Of a stretch of 7,855 nucleotides of DNA, positions 1 through 5,631 are shown one piece after another. The position numbers and the translations under genes were made by a program. Origin of the DNA: Bacteroidetes bacterium QH_10_64_19. GTDB lineage: Bacteria > Bacteroidota > Rhodothermia > Rhodothermales > Salinibacteraceae. A model generated the notes under the pieces. That model made no database searches. It was not told where the DNA came from and was given only the letters and a program-made list of their open reading frames with translations. Where the stretch lies: contig PXSY01000051.1 of assembly GCA_003023125.1 (NCBI GenBank), positions 1 through 7,855 on the forward strand. Direction: 5' to 3'. Position 1 is the first letter of the stretch. Every line of letters begins with the position of its first letter.

Positions 1-222
1 GTCGCTGCCCTTTACCGTGTCGAAGGCGTGCCAGAGCCAGTGGTCCTCCTCCTCGTTGCCCAGGGCCGCAGCGATGCCGCCCTGCGCCGCCCCCGTGTGG
101 GACCGCAGCGGGTGCAGCTTCGACACGACGCCCACGTCGGCGCCGCCCTCCCGGGCATACAGCGCGGCCATCAGTCCCGAGCCTCCGGCCCCAACGACAA
201 CGACATCGTGCTCAAAAGTCAT
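1..222 (-). CDS. sdhA: Succinate dehydrogenase flavoprotein subunit, N-terminal part (partial)
   Basis: This is the catalytic flavoprotein of succinate dehydrogenase (complex II), which oxidises succinate to fumarate and passes electrons to the iron-sulfur subunit. Only the first 74 residues are present; the rest lies beyond the left edge. The protein starts [16 protein letters not shown], a dinucleotide-binding Rossmann fold with a GxGxxG loop at residues 11-16. It continues with [17 protein letters not shown] at 40-56, the family motif in which the His (here His42) carries covalently bound FAD. The ATG at 222 is chosen because the Rossmann strand begins a few residues later, as in the family. 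It follows sdhC and sdhD on the same strand, 171 nt after the sdhD stop. No Shine-Dalgarno site is visible; the leader just before the ATG consists of 7-bp repeats. Identification is firm. Confidence 0.95.
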   Translation of the reverse strand, partial: MTFEHDVVVVGAGGSGLMAALYAREGGADVGVVSKLHPLRSHTGAAQGGIAAALGNEEEDHWLWHAFDTVKGSD

Positions 223-225
223 GGT

Positions 226-281
226 GCGTGATGCGTGATGAGTGGTGCGTGATGAGTGATGCGTGACAAGTGAGACGTGAG
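226..281 (+). repeat. Tandem array of eight degenerate 7-bp units
   Basis: Eight consecutive 7-bp units fill this stretch without a break: GCGTGAT, GCGTGAT, GAGTGGT, GCGTGAT, GAGTGAT, GCGTGAC, AAGTGAG, ACGTGAG. Bases 3-5 (GTG) are invariant and base 6 is A in seven of eight. The array ends 3 bp from the sdhA start codon, so in the sdh transcript it forms an A/C/U-rich leader (repeated CAUCACGC) directly before sdhA. Similar degenerate heptamer arrays occur in intergenic DNA of various bacteria, but this is from memory. The function is unknown. Confidence 0.85.
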
Positions 282-330
282 AGCAGAACTCCTACCTCAG
301 ACTTCCGCTCTCACGTGTCACGATTCACGC
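261..330. repeat. Imperfect 24-bp inverted repeat (stem-loop) between sdhD and sdhA
   Basis: The left arm 261-284 and right arm 307-330 are complementary at 20 of 24 positions, with a perfect outer GCGTGA/TCACGC block and a perfect ten-pair inner block (ACGTGAGAGC). The loop is 22 nt. It is formed by the facing heptamer arrays. In sdh mRNA it could fold into a long hairpin between the sdhD and sdhA cistrons and affect termination, processing or RNA stability. No U-tract follows on either strand, so an ordinary intrinsic terminator is unlikely. Confidence 0.7.
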
Positions 331-337
331 TTCACAT
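310..337 (-). repeat. Four inverted units of the same 7-bp repeat
   Basis: Read on the minus strand, this stretch is ATGTGAA, GCGTGAA, TCGTGAC, ACGTGAG, four units of the same GTGA-centred heptamer as the array at 226-281 but in the opposite orientation. It lies in the sdhD-sdhA spacer. The two sets face each other across about 28 bp. Confidence 0.75.
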
Positions 338-393
338 CCAGTGGTCAGAAGCAGCCTTGTTCGAAACGCCTTCCTCTGTTCGACGGGGTCTCG

Positions 394-852
394 TCACCAC
401 CCGGCCGTAATCACCGAGTACATGCCGAGGATGAGCAAGCCAAGGGCGACGGTCCAGGAGAGCGCTCTTGCCACCAGACGTCCCATCGGGTTCCGGATGT
501 AGTCGGTCATCACGTTGTTGAGGCCGTAGAACCCGTGGTGGAGGGCCACGATGAGGAAAAGAATGTTGAATCCCTTCCACAGGACCGCGTAGACCGGATC
601 GGCCAGGCGCTGCATCACGACCTGGTATGGCGTGACCTCGGCGTCGGGGCCCATGCGAGCCTTCACCCCTTCCTCAGCTTCTTCGGGATAGTCCGGCATT
701 TCATTCTTCTCCGTGACCACCTCGTGGGTGACTGACGCGGCCTGGTGATCGTAGTGCTGCACCCAGAAGTGGGTGATCAGCATAAAGATCAGGAAGGTAC
801 CCGTGATGCGGTGCAGAAACCAGTTCAGTGCATTGCTCTGAGAAGCAGACAT
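394..852 (-). CDS. sdhD: Succinate dehydrogenase hydrophobic membrane anchor subunit
   Basis: Membrane anchor of complex II that, with SdhC, binds haem b and forms the quinone site. The product has 152 residues with three predicted membrane helices at about 11-31, 88-112 and 128-150. Helix 1 starts with NWFLHRITG (His14, Arg15), the quinone-side HRxTG motif. Helix 2 carries HHGFYGLNNVMTDYI at 105-119; His106, Gly110 and Asp117 line up with the haem-ligand segment of E. coli SdhD (HxxxGx6D). The loop between helices 1 and 2 (about 34-80) is long and acidic, fitting a salt-adapted protein. The ATG at 852 is chosen because family resemblance begins just after it; a longer frame to 939 adds residues overlapping sdhC. 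It begins 52 nt after the sdhC stop. No Shine-Dalgarno site is seen. Confidence 0.88.
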   Translation of the reverse strand: MSASQSNALNWFLHRITGTFLIFMLITHFWVQHYDHQAASVTHEVVTEKNEMPDYPEEAEEGVKARMGPDAEVTPYQVVMQRLADPVYAVLWKGFNILFLIVALHHGFYGLNNVMTDYIRNPMGRLVARALSWTVALGLLILGMYSVITAGW

Positions 853-904
853 GACAGGGAAATTCTGGAAGAATGGAGGCGTCGAGGCCGAGCGGCGGAC
901 CCGG

Positions 905-1369
905 CTAGAGGAAGAAGGTGGGCATCGAGCCCGGTCCAAAGAGCCATTCGCCCAGCGCGTAGAGTGACGGCCATCCGCCCACCAGGATGATCACCGCCGT
1001 CACGGCGCCGAGGGTCCAAAACAGTTTCTTCTGCTTCGGGCTCCATCCCAGAAAATCGATGAGCACGAGCCGAAGGCCGTTCATCGCGTGGTAGGCCACG
1101 GCCACCAGAAGGGCGAACTCGCCGACCTTAAAGATGGGGCTGTGGTACTTTGCAATGAGGGCGTTGAAGGTCTCCGGGTCGGTCAGGGCCGTGAGGCCCC
1201 AGATGTGAATAACAAGATATACCACGAGCCCCACCCCGGTCAGGCGGTGCATCATCCACGCAAACATGCCGGTGCGAATGCGGTAGCGCTGAAACCGGCT
1301 TTCCTGTTCGGCGGACGCATCCGTCTGTGAGGCGGAGGCCGAGGGGTGATCTTTGGTGTCGACGGCCAT
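905..1369 (-). CDS. sdhC: Succinate dehydrogenase cytochrome b subunit
   Basis: Haem b-binding membrane subunit of complex II. The product has 154 residues: a polar N-terminal tail (1-33) and three predicted membrane helices at about 36-58, 82-106 and 115-136. Helix 1 begins MMHRLTG (His41, Arg42), the HRxSG/TG family motif next to the quinone pocket. Helix 2 contains YHAMNGLRLVLIDF (93-106); His94 aligns with the haem axial ligand of E. coli SdhC (His84), with Gly98, Arg100 and Asp105 also conserved. A further His55 lies in helix 1. The ATG at 1369 gives the usual family length; the frame is open to 1471 but the extra residues look like spacer translation. It lies downstream of gltA and upstream of sdhD and sdhA, so the order is gltA-sdhC-sdhD-sdhA. 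The open gltA frame overlaps its first 118 nt. Confidence 0.9.
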   Translation of the reverse strand: MAVDTKDHPSASASQTDASAEQESRFQRYRIRTGMFAWMMHRLTGVGLVVYLVIHIWGLTALTDPETFNALIAKYHSPIFKVGEFALLVAVAYHAMNGLRLVLIDFLGWSPKQKKLFWTLGAVTAVIILVGGWPSLYALGEWLFGPGSMPTFFL

Positions 1370-2580
1370 GGAGCGAGGGAAAGTTGTGACGAGTCGGGAC
1401 GGCCAGACAGCATGAAGACGCACGCAGGAGAGGGCGCTCCGTTCCATGGCGACGGCCCCGCGGACGTGCAAAATGTCCGCGGGGGACGCACAGAGGCGCC
1501 ACGCCGAACGGGCCTATCGCTCGCGGCCGAGCGGCTCAGCGCGAAGATGGGCGTAAACAGGTCGGGATCGAGGCCGAGTTGGTAATACGTGGAGCCGCTG
1601 AAGAAGTCCACGTTGGGATCGATGCCCGTTTCCGCCTCCATCGTCTCGTGAATCGCCGTGGTGTACTCGTACCACTTCATCTCACCCGCCTCCTCGCTCA
1701 GGTCCTTCACCATGTCGCGGAGGATGGCGGCGCGGGGATCCATGGTGTTGTACACGCGGTGGCCGAAGCCCATGATGCGCTCGTCCTCATCGAGGCGTTC
1801 TTTCACGTACGCGACCGGGTCGGCCCCCTTCTCGTCGATGTCGAGCAGCATGCGCATGACCTCCTGGTTGGCCCCGCCGTGGAGCCGTCCTTTGAGGGCG
1901 CCGATTGCGCCGGAGACCGCCGAGTACATGTCCGAAAGCGTCGACCCGATGACGCGGTTGGTAAACGTGGAGGCATTCAGGCCGTGGTCGGCGTGCAGCA
2001 CGAGGCAAACGTCAAACGTCTTCTCGGCGGCCTTGCCAGGCTCGTCCCCGTTCAGCATGTACAAGAAGTTTTCCGCCATCGACCCCCGGTCGAGCGGCTC
2101 GACGGGGTTCTTGCCCTTCCGCAACCGATCGAAGGCCGCGATAACGGCGGGAATCTTGGCCAGGATGCGGCCGGCCTTCCGGTGGCTGGCGTCTTCCTCC
2201 ACCGCGTCGGCCTCCTCGTCGTAGAGTCCGAGGGCGGATACGGCCGTGCGCAAGACGGCCATCGGATGCGCATCGTCCGGGGTGTGGCGGAGAAAATCCA
2301 GCACTGGATCCGGCAGGGTGCGCTCGCTGCGCAGGTGGGCCGTGAAGTCGTCGAACTCCTCCTGAGTCGGAAGCGCGCCGTGCCGAAGCAAGTACACGAC
2401 CTCCTCGAAGGTAGCGTGCTCGGCCAGGTCGTGAATGTCGTAGCCCCGATAGACGAGCTCGCCCTTGTCGCCGTCGATGGACGAGAGTTCGGATTCAAGG
2501 GCAATCACACCTTCGAGCCCTCGCGCTTTGATGGGGGCATCGTCCGTCGTTAGTTCCGTTACGGTTTCTTGGTCAGCCAT
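1252..2580 (-). CDS. gltA: Citrate synthase with aberrant C-terminus
   Basis: Condenses acetyl-CoA and oxaloacetate to citrate, the entry step of the TCA cycle. Residues 1-350 (nt 1531-2580) are a clear citrate synthase: VYRGYDIHDLAEHATFEEV at 43-61, LHADHGLNAST at 195-205, LHGGANQ at 233-239 (His234), GFGHRVY at 271-277 (His274), and NVDFFSG at 323-329 with catalytic Asp325, then LFTPIFALSR. The family should continue with about 40 residues including a GWxAHxxEQ segment and an RPR arginine that binds citrate. None of this appears in any frame. The open frame instead adds 92 R/P/S-rich residues with only two acidic ones, running 118 nt into sdhC, so the real gene probably ended near a TAG at 1514-1516 before a deletion. 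The ATG at 2580 suits the family start. It may be inactive, or the junction may be an assembly error. Confidence 0.85.
   Translation of the reverse strand: MADQETVTELTTDDAPIKARGLEGVIALESELSSIDGDKGELVYRGYDIHDLAEHATFEEVVYLLRHGALPTQEEFDDFTAHLRSERTLPDPVLDFLRHTPDDAHPMAVLRTAVSALGLYDEEADAVEEDASHRKAGRILAKIPAVIAAFDRLRKGKNPVEPLDRGSMAENFLYMLNGDEPGKAAEKTFDVCLVLHADHGLNASTFTNRVIGSTLSDMYSAVSGAIGALKGRLHGGANQEVMRMLLDIDEKGADPVAYVKERLDEDERIMGFGHRVYNTMDPRAAILRDMVKDLSEEAGEMKWYEYTTAIHETMEAETGIDPNVDFFSGSTYYQLGLDPDLFTPIFALSRSAASDRPVRRGASVRPPRTFCTSAGPSPWNGAPSPACVFMLSGRPDSSQLSLAPWPSTPKITPRPPPHRRMRPPNRKAGFSATAFAPACLRG
1456..1484 (-). terminator. Perfect 10-bp hairpin in the gltA-sdhC spacer, possible terminator or attenuator
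   Basis: CCCCGCGGAC (1456-1465) and GTCCGCGGGG (1475-1484) are perfectly complementary around a 9-nt loop. There is no U-tract after the stem on either strand, so classic intrinsic termination is uncertain. It lies about 30 nt beyond the likely original gltA stop (TAG at 1514-1516) and 86 nt before the sdhC start, where a terminator or processing hairpin would be expected. This placement supports reading the stretch as former spacer rather than gltA coding sequence. Confidence 0.5.
1518..1533. repeat. Short hairpin at the gltA breakpoint
   Basis: CGCTCG (1518-1523) and CGAGCG (1528-1533) are complementary around a 4-base loop. The element sits exactly where citrate synthase similarity stops (codon 350 ends at 1531). 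Such GC-rich hairpins can promote deletion by slippage, and also sequencing or assembly errors. Confidence 0.5.
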
Positions 2581-2922
2581 GTCTGTCAGAGTGTGGGTGA
2601 GAGCAGAAGTGCGTCGTCGTGTGCGGGCAGTGAAGCGACCGTCCTCCGACCAGGAAGGCCCGTTGAAGAGTGTTCGCGTGCATGTGGCGCACCACGCTTG
2701 GGTGAATCTGTCGGGCCATTGACTGAGACCTGGTGGCGACGCTCCTACTGGAAGCAAAAAGCTCCTCTCGGTGCGGGTTTCACCGCGCCGATGAGTTTTT
2801 GTATGAGATCGTTACAACACACGAACTGTGAGCAGAGGGCACCTGCGAATTTTGATTTAAAGGAGACGGCGCTAGTAAAAGAGGCGTGCAAATAAGGGAC
2901 GGGATCAATCGGAGGGGAAAGT

Positions 2923-2949
2923 CAATACCTACACAAAATATCCAATACC
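2923..2949. promoter_or_regulatory. Paired CAATACC direct repeats, possible operator
   Basis: CAATACC occurs at 2923-2929 and again at 2943-2949, starting exactly 20 bp apart (about two helical turns) and separated by an A+T-rich stretch. This geometry is typical of sites bound by a dimeric regulator on one DNA face. They lie in the A+T-rich part of the divergent spacer, about 340 bp from the gltA start and 460 bp from the RNase start. No regulator is assigned, and the pair could be chance. Confidence 0.3.
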
Positions 2950-3369
2950 CTCTGAGATGGCCCCGACGGCGCGAGGGGGTCCGACCCTCCTCGCGGGCGG
3001 CCGGATCTAATGCCGCTCGTCGGCCGGGTAGGAGCGCGATGAGGGCGGGCCGATCGCTCTGCATGGCAGAGGCGCGGTCTGCCCCGCATGCGTCGTTGAC
3101 GCTTGCCCGGCTTCTCAATCGGCATTCCCTATTCTCGGCTGCTTCCACACACACTTGGGACAGCCCTCTTCCCTTGTTCGATCCTTTTGTTCACGAGCCA
3201 ACCTGTGCCCGAGTCTCCGGTGCCGTTACGGGGTGTGCTGACGCGTCGCACAGCGGCGTTTCAGGGCCGGCGACAGCATTTCGGCCCATCGCCCCATGTA
3301 GTTTCGTTCGGTCCCTTCGTTTGTTGATCCGTTTGACTGATGCTGCAAGTTGCTCGTTGGGTCCGTACC

Positions 3370-3381
3370 GACCGATCGGTC
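3370..3381. promoter_or_regulatory. 12-bp perfect palindrome upstream of the RNase E/G start
   Basis: GACCGATCGGTC is a perfect palindrome centred about 34 bp before the ATG at 3410. Its position in the leader or promoter-proximal region would suit an operator or a small RNA hairpin, but nothing identifies a binding factor. It is followed by a pyrimidine-rich tract up to the start codon, with no Shine-Dalgarno site. Confidence 0.3.
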
Positions 3382-3409
3382 CGGGGGCAGGCACCCCTTT
3401 CCCCCACGT

Positions 3410-5224
3410 ATGTCCAAAGAAATCGTCTTCAACGTCGGTACCCAGCAGACGCGCATTGCCATCGTCGAGGATGGCAAGCTCGCTGAATTGTACATCGAGA
3501 ACGCCGAGCATAAGCGGACGATCGGCAACCTGTGCCTTGGGAAGATCCGCAAGGTGATGCCCAGCATTCAGGCCGCGTTCGTCGACATTGGCCAGGAGCA
3601 GGACGCGTTTCTTCACTTCTCGGACCTGTCCGACAACCTGCCGTACCTGCTCGACTTTCTTGGCCTCGAAAAACCGCGGGTCGAAGCCATCGACGTGCCC
3701 AGAGGAAAAAAGGACTGGGACAAGCGTCCCTCCGACCTCCTCAATCGGGGACAAACCATCCTCGTCCAGATCACCAAGGAGCCGATTTCGAACAAGGGCA
3801 GTCGCATCTCCACGGACATCTCGCTGGCTGGACGCTTCCTGGTGCTGGTCCCGCTCCAGAACTACGTGGCTGTCTCGAATAAGATTACCGACGACGAAGA
3901 GCGACGACGGCTCGAGTCGCTAGCCGGCAGTCTCGTGCCGGATGGAGTGGGCGTGATTGTGCGCACGGTGGCACGGGATCGCGACGCGAAGTCGCTAGAC
4001 AAAGACATGAAGCTCCTGATGGAGCGGTGGCGTCGCGTGGAGGAGCAACTCAAGGAGAAGCCCAGTCCCCCAGCGCTCGTGCACAAAGATGTCGACATGG
4101 CGTCCTCCATCGTGCGCGACGAGTTCTCGGGGGCGTACGACCGCATCCTGGTTGATCACGAGGGACTCTGCAACAGCATTCAGAGCTACGTGAAGGCCGT
4201 GGCGCCGCAGCTGGTGGACCGGGTGGAGTTGCACGACGGCGACCAGCCGGTCTTTGAAGCCGCAGGCATTCAGCATGGGGCCGATCGTGCGTTTAAGGAT
4301 CGCGTGGAACTGCCCTCTGGGGGATATCTCTTCATCGAGAAGACGGAGGCGATGCACGTCGTCGACGTGAACTCGGGCCGCTCGGGGAAGGGCAAGTCGC
4401 AGGCCGAGAACTCGCTCGACGTCAACCTGGAGGCGGCCCGTGTGATTGCGCGGCAGATTCGCCTTCGCGACCTCGGGGGCATCATTGTCGTCGACTTTAT
4501 CGACCTGCGCGGCGAGGCGGACAAGAAGAAGGTGTACGAAGAGCTCAAGAAGGGCTTCGAGGAGGACCGGGCGGTCACGAAGGTGCTACCGATGAGCGAC
4601 TTTGGTCTCGTGGAGATTACCCGGCAGCGGCTCCGGCCCAGCATCACGACCACCTTCTCGTCGGCCAACGGAGCGTCGTCCGAGGACGAGGTGGAGGCGG
4701 CGGATCCCAAGAAGCTCCGCAAGGCCGAGCGCAAGATTCAGCGTCTGGAGAAGAAGGTGGAGCAGCGCGAGCGGGAGGTGGAACGGCTGAAAGAGGAGAA
4801 CGGCACGCCCGACGAGGACGTTGCGGCCCTCCGCCAGAAGGTTCAGTCGCTGCGAGACGAACTGGAGACGGCCCGCGCCGAGCACGAGACGACAGACGAG
4901 CGAGAGACGATGGACGAGCAGGCCGACGCGAGGCCTGGGTCTGAGGAGTCCTCGGCCGATCCGCCGGAAGGCGCCGTCCCGAAAGTGCTCGTGAAGGAGA
5001 TCGAGCAGTGGATCGCGGAGCATAGCGATCAGCACCGGGCCGTCACGCTTCGGGTGCATCCGTTCGTCGCGGCGTTTCTGCGGCGGCCTGTGCCCACGCA
5101 TCCGACCCGCTGGTTTATGGATCATCTCGTGCGGGTACACCTTGAGGCCGACGCGGAGGTACCGCCCCACACATTTCAGGTCGCGCAGAGTCCGTCCGGG
5201 GAGCTGCTTCCAGAGTCGCCGTAG
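3410..5224 (+). CDS. rng: RNase E/G-family endoribonuclease with coiled-coil insert
   Basis: Single-strand endoribonuclease of the RNase E/G family, acting in rRNA maturation and mRNA decay. The product has 604 residues. An S1-type RNA-binding region starts near 38 (GKIRKVMPSIQAAFVDIG at 44-61). VIVRT at 182-186 matches the 5'-monophosphate sensor (Arg185, Thr186). The catalytic site shows HVVDVNSG (Asp319) and VVDFIDL (Asp362), matching E. coli RNase E Asp303 and Asp346. Just after TRQRLRPS (404-411) the family normally has a CPxC zinc link; here there is no cysteine, and an acidic linker leads into a strongly charged coiled coil at about 433-492, then a disordered-looking 493-520. The C-terminal part, with VHPFVAAFLRR (549-559), looks like the Bacteroidota type. 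The ATG at 3410 precedes the conserved EIVFNVG start. It heads a likely four-gene operon. Confidence 0.93.
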   Translation: MSKEIVFNVGTQQTRIAIVEDGKLAELYIENAEHKRTIGNLCLGKIRKVMPSIQAAFVDIGQEQDAFLHFSDLSDNLPYLLDFLGLEKPRVEAIDVPRGKKDWDKRPSDLLNRGQTILVQITKEPISNKGSRISTDISLAGRFLVLVPLQNYVAVSNKITDDEERRRLESLAGSLVPDGVGVIVRTVARDRDAKSLDKDMKLLMERWRRVEEQLKEKPSPPALVHKDVDMASSIVRDEFSGAYDRILVDHEGLCNSIQSYVKAVAPQLVDRVELHDGDQPVFEAAGIQHGADRAFKDRVELPSGGYLFIEKTEAMHVVDVNSGRSGKGKSQAENSLDVNLEAARVIARQIRLRDLGGIIVVDFIDLRGEADKKKVYEELKKGFEEDRAVTKVLPMSDFGLVEITRQRLRPSITTTFSSANGASSEDEVEAADPKKLRKAERKIQRLEKKVEQREREVERLKEENGTPDEDVAALRQKVQSLRDELETARAEHETTDERETMDEQADARPGSEESSADPPEGAVPKVLVKEIEQWIAEHSDQHRAVTLRVHPFVAAFLRRPVPTHPTRWFMDHLVRVHLEADAEVPPHTFQVAQSPSGELLPESP

Positions 5225-5343
5225 AGGGGTTGAGAGTGGAGAGCGTGGGGGAGAGCGGAGCGGTTTCTTCTTTCCGGGGAAACAACTATGCGGCGTCTTG
5301 GAATGAGAAGGCGTCGCGCAATTTTGGAGTGTATGTGTGCTGT

Positions 5344-5631
5344 ATGGATACCGTCGCCATCATTGAGGGGCTCAAAGATGTGGCCGCTCGGCTCGGGGTA
5401 GAGGTGCGGGCTGAGCCCGGCAACTTTCGCGGGGGGCGCTGTGTCGTAGACGATGAAGAGATCATCATGCTCAACGAGAACGACCTGCCGGAGACGCAGC
5501 TGGTTGTGCTGGCGGAGGCGCTGCGGGAGGCCCCCCTCGATACCATCTACCTGAAGCCGGCGGTGCGGCGGGCCCTCGAAGATGCCTGGGCCGACGCCGC
5601 GTCGGCGGAGGCCTCCCATGGCACCGACTGA
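5344..5631 (+). CDS. Small conserved-looking protein of unknown function
   Basis: I do not recognise a named family. The product has 95 residues and is predicted soluble, with no signal peptide or membrane helix. It begins with a helix-like MDTVAIIEGLKDVAARLG, then a beta-rich core GGRCVVDDEEIIMLNENDLP (residues 29-48), then a helix with LAEALREAPLDTIYLKPAV (57-75) and an Ala-rich acidic tail. Small proteins with a similar pattern (GGxC, a buried strand, a leucine-Asn turn, a closing helix) are, from memory, common uncharacterised genes in Bacteroidota. The ATG at 5344 is preferred because the regular helix begins there; in-frame GTG codons at 5329 and 5335 and an ATG at 5230 are possible. 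It follows the RNase stop by 119 nt, and its end overlaps the next gene by 14 nt, suggesting co-translation. Confidence 0.75.
   Translation: MDTVAIIEGLKDVAARLGVEVRAEPGNFRGGRCVVDDEEIIMLNENDLPETQLVVLAEALREAPLDTIYLKPAVRRALEDAWADAASAEASHGTD

Larger units (their letters stand above)
2581..3409. other. Divergent intergenic region between gltA and the RNase E/G gene
   Basis: This 829-bp spacer separates two divergently transcribed genes. Open frames crossing it show no recognisable protein and are rich in Arg, Ser and Pro, as expected for chance frames in GC-rich DNA. About 2810-2950 is clearly richer in A+T than the rest and is the best place for promoters of one or both genes. A CAATACC direct repeat pair and a 12-bp palindrome lie within it. 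No tRNA-like cloverleaf or match to a known riboswitch was recognised. No promoter fits the Bacteroidota TTG/TAnnTTTG pattern well enough to call. Confidence 0.6.

Noticed and set aside
1579..2553. 324-residue plus-strand open frame opposite gltA
   Set aside because: It is the antisense shadow of the citrate synthase gene, whose active-site motifs are plain on the minus strand.
2597..2608. GTGAGAGCAGAA also present at 277-288 near the heptamer array
   Set aside because: A 12-base match is expected by chance about once or twice within a window this size, and no heptamer array is present at 2597.
3178..3186. GTTCGATCC resembling a tRNA T-loop
   Set aside because: The flanking bases do not form a T-stem, and no acceptor or anticodon arms can be found around it.
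2886..3557. 223-residue plus-strand open frame across the divergent spacer
   Set aside because: It is rich in Arg, Ser and Pro, has no recognisable motif, and overlaps the conserved start of the RNase gene in another frame.
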